Below, piece by piece: positions 32,379 to 42,910 of a stretch of 64,000 nucleotides of DNA (positions are counted from its first letter, which is position 1; each line of letters begins with the position of its first letter). Source of the stretch: Bradyrhizobium monzae (GTDB lineage: Bacteria; Pseudomonadota; Alphaproteobacteria; Rhizobiales; Xanthobacteraceae); NCBI RefSeq assembly GCF_021458635.1, contig NZ_JAIRDQ010000002.1:124001-188000 (forward strand), written 5' to 3'. The notes under the pieces were generated by a model. It worked only from the letters and a program-made list of their open reading frames with translations, was not told the origin of the DNA and did not search any database. A program made the translations under genes and the position numbers.

Positions 32379-33358
32379 TGACGCGTAGTCGCCGGCCGGT
32401 GCCGCTTCTTCGGCGGCATGGCATAGCCCGGAATGATGGCGCCGGGATAGCAGATCACCAGGCTGGCGAGACGATGCCCGGCCTGGGCCGCCTCGACCGG
32501 ATCCGAACCGCCGAGCCGGGCCGCGATATAGGCCGCGGCAAAGCTGTCTCCGGCCGCCGTGGTGTCAACGACCGGCTTGGTCATCGGTTCGGCGCGGACC
32601 TCGCTGGTCCCGCCGGGAAAGCGCAGCAGGCTGACGGGCTCGGCCAGCCGGAACACCAGTTCGGGCGCGGGGATGCGCGCCATCAGTTGCTCGGGGCTTT
32701 CGCCGGGATAGAGCGCGAGCAGGTCTTCCGTCGAAGTCAGCACGATGTCGGCCGCCGCGAAGGCTGCGGCAAACACCTCGCGCGCGACGTCGCGGTCCGG
32801 CCAGCCGCGTGTACGAAAATTGGTGTCGAACACGAACCGGGTGCCGAGCAGCCGGGCGCGCTTGATCGCCGCGAACAGGCGATCGCGTCCGGCCGCGTCG
32901 TAGATCGAGAGCGTGATCGCGGAGAGATAGACGATGTCGTAGCTCATCAGCGAATTGAGCAGCTCGTCCGTCTCCGGCAGGCTCATCAGCTGGCGCGCCG
33001 CCGCGCTATCGCGCCAGTGGAAAAACTGGCGCTCACCATTGGCATCGAGCTGAATCATGTAGAGGCCGGGCAGCTTGCCCGGCAGCCGCACCACGCGCCG
33101 CGTGCCGACGCCCTCGGCATTCCAGGCCGCAATCATCTCCGCGCTCATGCCGTCGTCGCCGAGCGCGGTGAGATAGTCGACCTTGACCTCGAGCCGCGCC
33201 AGATACACCGCCGTGTTGAGGGTGTCGCCGCCGAAGCCGCGCGAGAACAGGCCACCGCCCTGCCCGGCAGACTGGCCGGTGGAATGTCCACCTTGGGCCT
33301 GCCGGAGCTCGACCATGCATTCACCGATGCAAGCAACGCTCGCCATCGTCATATCCAC
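32366..33358 (-). CDS. kdgK: 2-keto-3-deoxygluconate kinase (PfkB family)
   Basis: This is a 330-residue ribokinase-fold protein. It has the N-terminal GECMVELRQ, the glycine-rich FGGDTLNTAVYLARL, and the PfkB signature 2 DTTAAGDSFAAAYIA with the catalytic Asp. KdgK phosphorylates 2-keto-3-deoxygluconate to KDPG, which Eda, the next gene, cleaves; this pairing makes the assignment strong. The start may be at 33358 or four codons later at MASVACIGE. It is 13 bp downstream of the DenD-like gene. Confidence 0.9.
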   Translation of the reverse strand: MDMTMASVACIGECMVELRQAQGGHSTGQSAGQGGGLFSRGFGGDTLNTAVYLARLEVKVDYLTALGDDGMSAEMIAAWNAEGVGTRRVVRLPGKLPGLYMIQLDANGERQFFHWRDSAAARQLMSLPETDELLNSLMSYDIVYLSAITLSIYDAAGRDRLFAAIKRARLLGTRFVFDTNFRTRGWPDRDVAREVFAAAFAAADIVLTSTEDLLALYPGESPEQLMARIPAPELVFRLAEPVSLLRFPGGTSEVRAEPMTKPVVDTTAAGDSFAAAYIAARLGGSDPVEAAQAGHRLASLVICYPGAIIPGYAMPPKKRHRPATTRQATK

Positions 33359-33371
33359 GCTGTTCTAACGA

Positions 33372-34358
33372 TCAGGCGACGAAATTGCCGCCGAGCTCGT
33401 CGTCGATGTGAATGCGAATGATATCGTCGAAGGTCTTCTCTTCGGTGGTGAAGCCGAGCTCGCGCGCCCGCTTCGCCTCGAAATTGCGCGGCCAGCCGCC
33501 GACGATGCCGACGATGAACGGATCGAGCTCATGCTTGATGCGCGCGGCGACCTTGTCGCCGGCCACCCGCCTGAGCGCGGCAATCTGCTCGCCGACCGTG
33601 GCCGAGAAGCCCGGCATGGTCAGGTTGCGGCGCGGACCGACCTTGGCGAGGTCCATGGTGCCGGCATGGAGCAGGAAGCCGACGGCCGAGCGCGGCGTGG
33701 CGTGCCAGTGGCGGACGTCCTCCGAGACCGGGAGGACCGCTTCCTTGCCGGCGAGCGGCTCGCGCAGGATATTGGAGAAGAAACCCGAGGCCGCTTTGTT
33801 GGGCAGGCCGGGGCGGATGCAGATGGTCGGCAGCCGGATGCCGATGCCGTCGAGGAAGCCGCGGCGCGAATAATCCGCCAGCAGGAGCTCGCCGATCGCC
33901 TTCTGGGTGCCGTAGCTGAGCAGCGGCGTGTGGAAGAACTCGTCGCCGATCGCATCCGGGAACGGCGCGCCGAACACCGCGATCGAGGACGTGAACACCA
34001 CCCGCGGCTTGTAGCCGCCGCCGACGAGCCTGACAGCGTCAAGCAGCATCCGCGTGCCGTCGAGATTGATGCGGTAGCCCTTGTCGAAATCGAGTTCGGC
34101 CTCGCCCGAGACGATCGCGGCGAGATGGAAGATCACGTCGGGGCGGCCGGCGATCAGTTTTTCGGCAGCACCCGGGACGGCGAAATCGCCCGAGACGGTC
34201 TCGACGGGGAAACCGGCCTTCTCCGGCTTCTTGGGCTCGACCACGTCGTGCATGGTCAGCTTGGTGATGTCGCTCTTGCCGAGCCGGCCGTCGCGCAAGA
34301 GACGTTCACACAATTTGCGGCCGACCATGCCGGCAGCGCCCAGAACCAGAATGTGCAA
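33372..34358 (-). CDS. NAD-dependent sugar/sugar-acid dehydrogenase, DenD-like extended SDR
   Basis: This is a 328-residue extended SDR. It has a GAAGMVG nucleotide motif at residues 8-14, the catalytic Y and K in SYGTQKAIGELLL, and RLPTICIRPGLPNKAASGFFS, which is characteristic of D-erythronate dehydrogenase (DenD)-type proteins. DenD oxidises C2 or C3 of four-carbon sugar acids. No OtnK/OtnC partners are seen, so here it may act on another aldonic acid of the locus. It lies between the ABC permease and the KDG kinase, in the same transcript. Confidence 0.82.
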   Translation of the reverse strand: MHILVLGAAGMVGRKLCERLLRDGRLGKSDITKLTMHDVVEPKKPEKAGFPVETVSGDFAVPGAAEKLIAGRPDVIFHLAAIVSGEAELDFDKGYRINLDGTRMLLDAVRLVGGGYKPRVVFTSSIAVFGAPFPDAIGDEFFHTPLLSYGTQKAIGELLLADYSRRGFLDGIGIRLPTICIRPGLPNKAASGFFSNILREPLAGKEAVLPVSEDVRHWHATPRSAVGFLLHAGTMDLAKVGPRRNLTMPGFSATVGEQIAALRRVAGDKVAARIKHELDPFIVGIVGGWPRNFEAKRARELGFTTEEKTFDDIIRIHIDDELGGNFVA

Positions 34359-34447
34359 GAGCCTACTCCTTTTTATTGGCTGGGACGCGCCGCTCTTGAA
34401 AGGCCTTCTTAAGGCGTTCTTGGCCCGTTCTCAGGCAGGCCCCGCTA

Positions 34448-35323
34448 TCATTCCTTCACGGCGCCGGTCATCGCCGACACATAGTACTCTACGAAGAAGG
34501 AATAAAGGATAACTACGGGGACCGAGCCGGTCAGGGCCGCCGCCATCAGGGCGCCCCAATGGTAGACGTCGCCATTGACGAGCTCGGTGATGGCGCCGAC
34601 CGGAATCGTCTTGTTTTCCGACGAGGAGATGAAGGTCAGCGCGTAGATGAACTCGTTCCAGGACAACGTGAAGGCGAAGATGCCGGCCGAGATCACCCCC
34701 GGCAGCGACAGCGGCAGCGTGATCTTGGTCAGGATCTGGAGCCGCGTCGCCCCGTCGATCAACGCGCATTCCTCGAGCTCGTAAGGAATGGTGCGGAAAT
34801 AGCCCATCAGGAGCCAGGTGCAGAACGGGATCAGGAAGGTCGGATAGGTCAGGATCAGCGCCAGATTGCCGTCGAACAGGCCGAGCTGGAACACGATCGC
34901 CGCCAGCGGAATGAACAGAATCGAGGGCGGGACGAGATAGCCGAGGAAGATCGCAAGGCCGACATAGCGCGAGCCCTTGTAGCGCAGACGCTCGATCGCA
35001 TAGGCGGCGCAGACGCTGGCGAACAGCGAGATGAAGGTCGAGGACACCGAGACGATGACGGTGTTCCACATCCACAGCGGATAGTCGGTGTCGAAGAACA
35101 GCTTCGTGATGTGCTCGAGCGTCGGATGCGCGATCAGGAACGGATTGTACTTCTCATAGTCGTACATCTCCGCGTCCGGCTTGAACGTCGTCACCGCCAT
35201 CCAGTAGAACGGGAACAGCAGGAAGAAGATGATCAGGCCGAGCGGAAGGTAGACGCGGAGGAACTTCCGCGGGAAACTTTCCAGGTAGTCCATTCCGACG
35301 CTTTGGTCGTCCACGGTGGTCAT
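34448..35323 (-). CDS. Carbohydrate ABC transporter permease (MalG/UgpE type)
   Basis: This is a 291-residue inner-membrane protein with six predicted spans. The EAA loop facing the ATPase reads EECALIDGATRLQILTKITLPLSLPG. It is the second permease of a CUT1-family sugar importer, 2 bp downstream of its partner. The locus as a whole points to import of a sugar or sugar acid. Confidence 0.92.
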   Translation of the reverse strand: MTTVDDQSVGMDYLESFPRKFLRVYLPLGLIIFFLLFPFYWMAVTTFKPDAEMYDYEKYNPFLIAHPTLEHITKLFFDTDYPLWMWNTVIVSVSSTFISLFASVCAAYAIERLRYKGSRYVGLAIFLGYLVPPSILFIPLAAIVFQLGLFDGNLALILTYPTFLIPFCTWLLMGYFRTIPYELEECALIDGATRLQILTKITLPLSLPGVISAGIFAFTLSWNEFIYALTFISSSENKTIPVGAITELVNGDVYHWGALMAAALTGSVPVVILYSFFVEYYVSAMTGAVKE

Positions 35324-35325
35324 GG

Positions 35326-36282
35326 TCAGTCCCTCCCGCCCTGCTGCCAGCGGGAGCGCTGAAGCCCGAAGAAGCTCAACAGGATTGCCGCGACCAGGAA
35401 CGGGATCATCGCGTTCGAGATCGCCGCGCCCTCGCCGAGATTGCCGCCGGTGATGGCGCGCTGGAACGACAGCGTCGCCATCAGATGCGTCGCGTTGATC
35501 GGGCCGCCGCGCGTGATGGTGTAGATCAGCTGGAAGTCGGTGAACGTCATCAGCACCGAGAACGTCATCACCACCGCGATGATCGGCGACAGCATCGGCA
35601 GCGTGATGTGGCGGAAGCGCTGCAGATTGGTGGCGCCATCGAGATTGGCGGCCTCGTAGAGCGACGGCGAGATGGTCTGCAGTCCCGCCAGCAGCGTGAT
35701 GGCGACAAAGGGGACGCCGCGCCAGATGTTGGCGAGCACCACCGACCAGCGCGCATTCCAGGGATCGCCGAGGAAATCGATGTAGTGGGTCAGCAGGCCC
35801 GCCTTGATCAGCACCCAGGAGATGATCGAGAACTGGCTGTCATAGATCCACCAGAAGGCGATCGCCGACAGCACGGTCGGCACCACGAAGGGCAAGAGCA
35901 CGATGGCGCGGACCATCGACTTGAACGGCAGCCGCTCGTTGAGCAGCAAGGCCAGGTAAAGTCCGATCGCGAATTTCACGATGCTCGCGAACACCGTGTA
36001 GAAAATGGTGTTGAACACCGACAGCCAGAACACGCTGTCCTTGGACAGTGAGACGAAGTTTGCGAAGCCGATGTAACGCCCGACGCCGCCGATCTTGGTG
36101 TCGGTCATGCCGAGCCAGAATCCGAGCGCGAGCGGATAAGCCAGAAACAGGATCAGGATGGCGATCGCCGGCACCATGAACATGGCGCCGAGAAAATGTC
36201 GGCTTTCGAACGCCCTGCTCCACAAGCTGCCGCGCTTGACGTCTGCAGCGACGGGCTCGGCGATAACTGCCATGTCGGACAC
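35326..36282 (-). CDS. Carbohydrate ABC transporter permease (MalF/UgpA type)
   Basis: This is a 318-residue protein with an N-terminal anchor and about six spans. The EAA motif is YEAANLDGATNLQRFRHITLPMLSP. It forms the translocation pore with the 34448 product. It is 58 bp downstream of the solute-binding protein gene and almost touches the second permease, so the import operon is intact. Confidence 0.92.
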   Translation of the reverse strand: MSDMAVIAEPVAADVKRGSLWSRAFESRHFLGAMFMVPAIAILILFLAYPLALGFWLGMTDTKIGGVGRYIGFANFVSLSKDSVFWLSVFNTIFYTVFASIVKFAIGLYLALLLNERLPFKSMVRAIVLLPFVVPTVLSAIAFWWIYDSQFSIISWVLIKAGLLTHYIDFLGDPWNARWSVVLANIWRGVPFVAITLLAGLQTISPSLYEAANLDGATNLQRFRHITLPMLSPIIAVVMTFSVLMTFTDFQLIYTITRGGPINATHLMATLSFQRAITGGNLGEGAAISNAMIPFLVAAILLSFFGLQRSRWQQGGRD

Positions 36283-36340
36283 CCCTTAGAGAACGACGAC
36301 GGCGGCGTCCAGCAACCCGGACGCCGCCGCCTGTGGCTGA

Positions 36341-37654
36341 TCAGACCTGATAGTAACGCTTGGCGCGCTCTGCGGCTCGCGCCGCAGCTTCCTTCGGCGT
36401 GGCCTGCCCGGAGGCCGCCTCCGCGAACATGTCGACCACGACGAAGTCGCCCATGACGGCGGCCGAGGCGTAGCCGAGATCGCCGGCATAGCCGTTGTCG
36501 CGGCAGCGCTTCAGGCAGTCGCGATACGGCGTGATCTTGGGATCGGAGGTCCAGACCGGGTTGTCGTTATAGGCCGGGAGCGGCGGCGAGACGTAGCCGT
36601 TGGAGGCAACCTCCCACGCGTCGTAATTCTCCTTGTCCATCATGAACTTGATGTATTCCTTGACCGCCTTCGGATACTTCGAGTGCTTGTAGCCGTAGTA
36701 GACCAGGACGTTCTGCTGCTCCGTCGACACGCCCACGGGCCCGATCGGCATCGGCGCGTGGTTCATGTCCTTGGCGATCTCCTGCTGCTTGGGATCGGTG
36801 GAGTTCCTGCCGACGGTCCAGATCGAGATGCCGTTCAGGGTCAGGCTGAGTTCGCCGTTGAGGAACGCCTTGTTGTTGTTCGAGTCGTTCCACGACAGCA
36901 CGCCCGGAATGAAGGTCGCGTAGAGCTGCTTGACGTATTCGAGTGCGGCGATCGTCTCCGGAGAATCGATCACCACCTCGTTCTTGTCGTTGACGACCTT
37001 GCCGCCGAACGCCCACAGCGCCCATTGGCACCAGCCGTTGGCGTCGCCCGTGGCATGGCCGAGCGCGAAGCCGGCCGGCGTGTTGTTCTTCTTCAGGGCT
37101 TGGCACAGCTTGAGGAAGCCGTCGGTGTCCTTGGGGAACTCGTCGAAGCCCGCGGCCTTCACGTGACTGATGCGGTAGTTCAGGCAGCCGCCGGTCGCAC
37201 CCTGCGGAATGGCGATCCAGTTGTTGCCCTTCTTGCCGTAGCGCTCGGCGACGGGATACCAGCCGCCATACTGCTTGCCGAGATAGTCGGCGACGTCGGT
37301 GACGTCGATCAGCTTCTCGGGGAATTTGAAGGGATCGTCGAGCGTGCCGATGATCAGGTCCGGACCGGCGCCGACATTGGCGGCAACCGCGGCTTTGGGG
37401 CGGATGTCCTCCCAGCTCTCGGCCTCGAGCTTCACCTTGATGCCGGTCTTCTCGGAGAACTTCTTGGTCTGCTCGGCGAACTTGTCGAACTCGGCCTGGA
37501 TGAACTGCTTCCAGCGCAACACGCGGATGGAAGCATTCGGCTCCGGCGTGTTGGTCCACTCCGCAGCACGCACCGGGACGATCCCCGGGCCCGCGAGCAA
37601 AGCTGCGCCGCCCAGGCTGGCTTTAAGCACACTACGCCTGTCGAAATGGCTCAT
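36341..37654 (-). CDS. Sugar ABC transporter substrate-binding protein, Tat-exported
   Basis: This 437-residue periplasmic binding protein (CUT1 cluster) begins with a twin-arginine signal, DRRSVLKASLGGAALLAGPG, followed by an A-rich cleavage site near VRAAEW. The body has typical cluster B features (SIRVLRWKQFIQAEFDKF, NNNKAFLNGELSLTLNG). It delivers the ligand to the two permeases. The ligand is unknown; linked genes suggest a sugar acid or a pentose/hexose. Confidence 0.92.
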   Translation of the reverse strand: MSHFDRRSVLKASLGGAALLAGPGIVPVRAAEWTNTPEPNASIRVLRWKQFIQAEFDKFAEQTKKFSEKTGIKVKLEAESWEDIRPKAAVAANVGAGPDLIIGTLDDPFKFPEKLIDVTDVADYLGKQYGGWYPVAERYGKKGNNWIAIPQGATGGCLNYRISHVKAAGFDEFPKDTDGFLKLCQALKKNNTPAGFALGHATGDANGWCQWALWAFGGKVVNDKNEVVIDSPETIAALEYVKQLYATFIPGVLSWNDSNNNKAFLNGELSLTLNGISIWTVGRNSTDPKQQEIAKDMNHAPMPIGPVGVSTEQQNVLVYYGYKHSKYPKAVKEYIKFMMDKENYDAWEVASNGYVSPPLPAYNDNPVWTSDPKITPYRDCLKRCRDNGYAGDLGYASAAVMGDFVVVDMFAEAASGQATPKEAAARAAERAKRYYQV

Positions 37655-37711
37655 CGTTCTCTCCCTGAATTTTCTATTTTGTATTTGGTCGTCTTACGTC
37701 GCGTAATATCG

Positions 37712-38773
<1,062 letters not shown>

Positions 38774-38922
38774 CTAGCTCCCTCCTCCGACTTAGACGAC
38801 GCAACTGTGGCGCCGCCACCGTCTTGTTTTTTCTGAACTTCGCCGACCCGAAGCCCCTCTTAACAGGCAACATTGTCGGCAGTTTGTGCGGCTTTGGCAA
38901 TTTGTCTTTGGTTAGTCGTTGC

Positions 38923-38936
38923 TGGTAGCGCTGTCA
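38923..38936. promoter_or_regulatory. LacI-type operator between the ABC operon and lacI
   Basis: TGGTAGCGCTGTCA is a near-palindrome centred on GC, the classical LacI/GalR half-site arrangement. It matches TGATAGCGTTACCA at 40052 in 10 of 14 positions. It lies 150 bp before the ATPase gene and 43 bp before lacI, so it can control both. Confidence 0.65.
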
Positions 38937-38978
38937 ACGATCCTTTGTTTGCAGGAGTGGCTGTGTTAAGAGCAACAA

Positions 38979-40076
38979 ATGGGTCGAAAGCGCACCAAGT
39001 CCGGCAAGATTCGGTTGGCGGAAGTCGCCGAGCTCGCCGGCGTCAGCCCGATTACCGCCTCCCGCTTCTTCCGCAATCCCGAGGCGTTATCGGTCGCCAA
39101 GCGGACGCGGGTCGAAAGCGCGGCCCGGGAGCTCGGCTATGTGCCCAACCTTGCGGCACGCGCGCTGGCCTCGCAGCGCACCGAAGTGATCGGTGTCTTG
39201 ATTCCGTCACTGACGAACAACGTGTTCTCCGACGTGCTGCGCGGCATCTATGACGCCTCTGAAAACAGCCGTTACTCGATTCAATTGTCCAACACACGCT
39301 ACAGTATTCTTCAGGAGGAGAAACTGTTGCGCCTGTTTCTGGCGCAGAAGCCGGCGGGACTGATCGTCACAGGCATCGACCAGACCACGGAATCGCGCGC
39401 GATGCTGGAGGCGGCCGACTGCCCGATCGTGCAGATCATGGAGATCGGGCCCAATCCGGTCGACATGATGATCGGCTTTTCCCATTTTGATGCGGCGCGC
39501 GCGGCGATTGCTCATTTGTTCGCGCAGGGCCACCGCAGGATCGGCTTCATCGGCGCGCGCATGGATCCGCGGGTGCAGCGCCGGCTCGACGGCTATGTCG
39601 CGGCCATGAAGGACGCCGGCCTGTTCGACCAAAGACTGATCGTGACGACGGCGACGCCGACCTCGGTGACGCTCGGCGGCGCGCTGTTCGCCGATCTGCT
39701 CGCGCGCGAGCCCGGCATCGATTCGGTATTCTGCGCCAATGACGACCTCGCGCTCGGCGTACTGTTCGAATGCCGGCGCCGGGACATCGCGGTCCCCGAG
39801 CAGATCGCGATCGTCGGCTTCAACGACCTTGAATTCATGGCCTCGTCGGTGCCGACGCTGACGAGCGTGCGGACCAACCGTTACGAAATGGGCAGCGCTG
39901 CTGCAGCGATGCTGATCGAGGCGATCGAAGGCAAGCGTCCCGAGGAGCCCGTGCTCGATCTCGGATTTACAGTGATCGAGCGACAGAGTTCGCAGACGCA
40001 GCGGCCGGCAGCCGGCCCGCGCACGCCGGAATGGGCGCCAGCCGTACAAAATGATAGCGTTACCAACGACCCATGA
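38979..40076 (+). CDS. LacI family transcriptional regulator
   Basis: This is a 365-residue protein with the LacI helix-turn-helix and hinge (RLAEVAELAGVSPITASRFFRNPEALS) followed by a periplasmic-binding-like sugar domain. It resembles GntR/IdnR-type repressors of sugar-acid genes. It sits between the divergent ABC importer operon and the co-directional dehydratase, with matching operators on both sides, so it is the probable local regulator. The inducer is inferred to be a sugar acid or a 2-keto-3-deoxy intermediate. Confidence 0.92.
   Translation: MGRKRTKSGKIRLAEVAELAGVSPITASRFFRNPEALSVAKRTRVESAARELGYVPNLAARALASQRTEVIGVLIPSLTNNVFSDVLRGIYDASENSRYSIQLSNTRYSILQEEKLLRLFLAQKPAGLIVTGIDQTTESRAMLEAADCPIVQIMEIGPNPVDMMIGFSHFDAARAAIAHLFAQGHRRIGFIGARMDPRVQRRLDGYVAAMKDAGLFDQRLIVTTATPTSVTLGGALFADLLAREPGIDSVFCANDDLALGVLFECRRRDIAVPEQIAIVGFNDLEFMASSVPTLTSVRTNRYEMGSAAAAMLIEAIEGKRPEEPVLDLGFTVIERQSSQTQRPAAGPRTPEWAPAVQNDSVTNDP
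40052..40065. promoter_or_regulatory. LacI-type operator upstream of the dehydratase gene
   Basis: TGATAGCGTTACCA lies inside the last codons of lacI, 139 bp before the dehydratase start, and matches the operator at 38923. Confidence 0.6.
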
Positions 40077-40203
40077 TTAGTATCGCTGCCATGAGGGAAC
40101 GTTCGCCAGCAGGCGGGCCGTTGTTACATGCTCGCGCTGCCGGGCATCGCACCGATCGGCATCCCGGACGTCGGCCCGTGCGTTTGCATTGAAGGAGAAT
40201 CCA

Positions 40204-42033
40204 ATGACAAAAAAGCCAACCAATGGGCATGCGCCCGCCGGTAACGGCACCCGCCGCCACCTTCGCTCGCAGGAATGGTTCAACAACCCGCATAATCCGG
40301 GGATGACCGCGCTCTACATGGAGCGCTATCTGAACTACGGCCTCACGCGTGCGGAGCTGCAGTCCGGCAAGCCGATCATCGGGATTGCCCAGACCGGCAA
40401 CGACCTCTCCCCCTGCAACCGGCATCATATCGAGCTGGCCCATCGTGTCCGCGAAGGCATCCGCGAGGCCGGCGGCATTGCGATGGAATTCCCGACCCAC
40501 CCGATCCAGGAGACCGGCAAGCGTCCGACCGCGGCACTCGACCGCAACCTCGCCTATCTCGGCCTGGTCGAGATCCTCTACGGCTATCCGCTCGACGGCG
40601 TGGTGCTGACCACCGGCTGCGACAAGACCACGCCGGCCTGCATGATGGCAGCGGCGACCGTGAACCTGCCCGCGATCGTGCTGTCGGGCGGCCCGATGCT
40701 CAACGGCTGGCATGCCGGCGAGCGCACCGGCTCCGGCACCATCGTCTGGAAGTCGCGCGAGCGGCTTGCCGCCGGCGAGATCGACTATGAAGAGTTCATG
40801 GAGATCGTGGCGTCCTCGGCACCCTCGGTCGGCCATTGCAACACCATGGGCACGGCCTCGACCATGAACGGGCTCGCCGAAGCGCTCGGCTTCTCCCTGC
40901 CGGGCTGCGCGGCGATTCCGGCCCCCTACCGCGAACGCGGCCAGATCGCCTACGAGACCGGCAAGCGCGCCGTCGAGATGGTCTGGGAAGACCTCAAGCC
41001 CTCGGACATCCTGACCCGCAAGGCGTTCGAGAACTGCATCGTCATCAATTCGGCGATCGGCGGCTCGACCAACGCGCCGATCCACATCAACGCGCTGGCC
41101 CGCCATATCGGCGTGGAGCTGTCGATCGACGATTGGCAGAAATTCGGCCACGACGTGCCGCTGCTGGTCAACATGCAGCCGGCCGGCTTCTATCTCGGCG
41201 AGGAATTCCACCGTGCCGGCGGCGTGCCGGCCGTGGTGCGCGAGCTGATGAAGCACAAGCGCATCCACGAGGACGCGGTCACGGTGAACGGCCGCGGCAT
41301 CGGCGAGAACTGCAAGGAAGCGCCCAAGCCCGACAACGACGTGATCTGGGCTTACGACAAGCCGCTGGTGAAGGACGCCGGCTTCCTGGTGCTGAAGGGC
41401 AATCTGTTCGATTCCGCGATCATGAAAACCTCGGTGATCTCCAAGGAATTCCGCGACCGTTACTTGACCAACCCGAAGGACCTCAATGCCTTCGAAGGCC
41501 GCGCCATCGTGTTCGAGGGCCCGGAGGACTATCACGCGCGGATCGACGATGCCTCGCTCGACATCGACGAGCACTGCGTGCTGTTCATCCGCGGCACCGG
41601 GCCGATCGGGTATCCCGGCGGCGCCGAGGTCGTGAACATGCAGCCGCCCGCGGCGCTGATCAAGCGCGGCATCCTCGCCCTGCCCTGCATCGGCGACGGA
41701 CGCCAGTCCGGCACATCGGGCTCGCCCTCGATCCTCAATGCCTCGCCGGAAGCCGCCGCCAATGGCGGGCTCGCGATCCTCAAGACCGGCGACAAGGTCC
41801 GCATCGACCTCAACAAGGGCAGCGCCAACATCCTGATCTCGGACGACGAAGTGAAGAAGCGCCATGCCGAGCTCATGGCCAATGGCGGCTTCAAGCATCC
41901 GCCGAACCAGACGCCGTGGCAGGAGCTCTACCGCAACACCGTCGGCCAGCAATCGACCGGCGCCTGCATGGAGCTCGCCACGCGCTACCAGAATGTCGCC
42001 GGCACCTTTGGTGTGGCGCGGGATAATCACTAA
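40204..42033 (+). CDS. IlvD/Edd family sugar-acid dehydratase, XylD-like
   Basis: This is a 609-residue Fe-S dehydratase. The cluster cysteines lie in [24 protein letters not shown] and [15 protein letters not shown], the IlvD/Edd pattern. Whole-protein layout, including RSQEWFNNP...[13 protein letters not shown] at the start and the C-terminal [19 protein letters not shown], closely recalls Caulobacter XylD D-xylonate dehydratase rather than IlvD. It would turn an aldonic acid into a 2-keto-3-deoxy acid. The start at 40204 has AAGGAG 8 nt upstream. Pentonate and hexonate dehydratases are hard to separate; KdgK and Eda nearby favour a hexonate. Confidence 0.9.
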   Translation: MTKKPTNGHAPAGNGTRRHLRSQEWFNNPHNPGMTALYMERYLNYGLTRAELQSGKPIIGIAQTGNDLSPCNRHHIELAHRVREGIREAGGIAMEFPTHPIQETGKRPTAALDRNLAYLGLVEILYGYPLDGVVLTTGCDKTTPACMMAAATVNLPAIVLSGGPMLNGWHAGERTGSGTIVWKSRERLAAGEIDYEEFMEIVASSAPSVGHCNTMGTASTMNGLAEALGFSLPGCAAIPAPYRERGQIAYETGKRAVEMVWEDLKPSDILTRKAFENCIVINSAIGGSTNAPIHINALARHIGVELSIDDWQKFGHDVPLLVNMQPAGFYLGEEFHRAGGVPAVVRELMKHKRIHEDAVTVNGRGIGENCKEAPKPDNDVIWAYDKPLVKDAGFLVLKGNLFDSAIMKTSVISKEFRDRYLTNPKDLNAFEGRAIVFEGPEDYHARIDDASLDIDEHCVLFIRGTGPIGYPGGAEVVNMQPPAALIKRGILALPCIGDGRQSGTSGSPSILNASPEAAANGGLAILKTGDKVRIDLNKGSANILISDDEVKKRHAELMANGGFKHPPNQTPWQELYRNTVGQQSTGACMELATRYQNVAGTFGVARDNH

Positions 42034-42042
42034 CGGCGACAC

Positions 42043-42128
42043 CGTCATTGCGAGGAGCGTAGCGACGAAGCAATCCAGACTGTCTCCGCGGTGAGATTCT
42101 GGATTGCTTCGCTTCGCTCGCAATGACG
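42043..42128. repeat. Palindromic intergenic repeat, family A, copy 3
   Basis: CGTCATTGCGAGGAGCG and CTCGCAATGACG ends with the internal CAATCCAG/CTGGATTG stem and central CCGCGG, as in the copies at 5685 and 17957. It separates the dehydratase and the first SDR gene. Confidence 0.85.
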
Positions 42129-42163
42129 ACAGCAATCGAATTCAAGGTGAGGAGAACAACAAC

Positions 42164-42895
42164 ATGGCAGACCGCCTCAAGGGTAAGCGCGCCGTCATCA
42201 CGGCTGCAGCGGCAGGCATCGGGCGCGCATGCGCCCTCGCATTTGCGCGTGAAGGCGCAACCGTCATCGCCACCGACATCAACGAGGCCGGCATCGCGGG
42301 CCTGACCAAGGAAGGCATCGCCGAGACCGCAAAGCTCGACGTGCGCAACACCGCCGACGTCAACGCTTTTGCAAAACGAGTCGGCAAGATCGACATCCTG
42401 CTCAACGCAGCCGGCTTCGTGCATCACGGCACCATTCTGGAGTGCTCGGAAGAGGATTTTGATTTCTCGTTCGACCTCAACGTCAAGTCGATGCACCGGA
42501 CCATCAGGGCGTTCCTGCCCGACATGCTCGCCGGCGGCGGCGGCAGCATCGTCAACATCTCGTCCTGCGCGGCGCTGCGGCCGCCGGCGAACCGCTACGT
42601 CTACAGCTCGTCGAAGGCCGCGGTGTCGCTGCTGACCCGCGCCGTCGCGCTCGACTTCATCACCAAGGGCATCCGCTGCAACTCGATCTGCCCCGGCACG
42701 GTCGAAACACCCTCGATGCTCGATCGCGCCGCAGCCCAGGGGCCGCAGGGCAAGGAGATGTTCGTCTCCCGCCAGAAGATGGGCCGGCTCGGCACCGCCG
42801 ACGAAATCGCCAACATGGCGATCTATCTCGGCAGCGACGAGAGCGCCTTCACCACCGGCGTCGACCTCGTCGTCGACGGCGGCTACATGCTCTGA
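42164..42895 (+). CDS. SDR dehydrogenase, DHRS6 / 2-keto-3-deoxy-L-fuconate dehydrogenase-like
   Basis: This is a 243-residue classical SDR. TAAAAGIGRACALAFAREGATVIATDIN, NAAGFVHHGTILECSEEDFDFSFDLNVKSM and the catalytic YSSSKAA are very close to vertebrate DHRS6 and to bacterial 2-keto-3-deoxy-L-fuconate dehydrogenases. It would oxidise a 3-deoxy-2-keto sugar acid, fitting downstream of the dehydratase. The start at 42164 follows GGTGAGGAG. It lies 15 bp before the second SDR. Confidence 0.88.
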   Translation: MADRLKGKRAVITAAAAGIGRACALAFAREGATVIATDINEAGIAGLTKEGIAETAKLDVRNTADVNAFAKRVGKIDILLNAAGFVHHGTILECSEEDFDFSFDLNVKSMHRTIRAFLPDMLAGGGGSIVNISSCAALRPPANRYVYSSSKAAVSLLTRAVALDFITKGIRCNSICPGTVETPSMLDRAAAQGPQGKEMFVSRQKMGRLGTADEIANMAIYLGSDESAFTTGVDLVVDGGYML

Positions 42896-42910
42896 CGCCA
42901 AAGGCCCGGC

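Noticed and set aside
42142..42405. Minus-strand 87-residue frame in the first SDR gene
   Set aside because: It is a complement shadow of the DHRS6-like gene.
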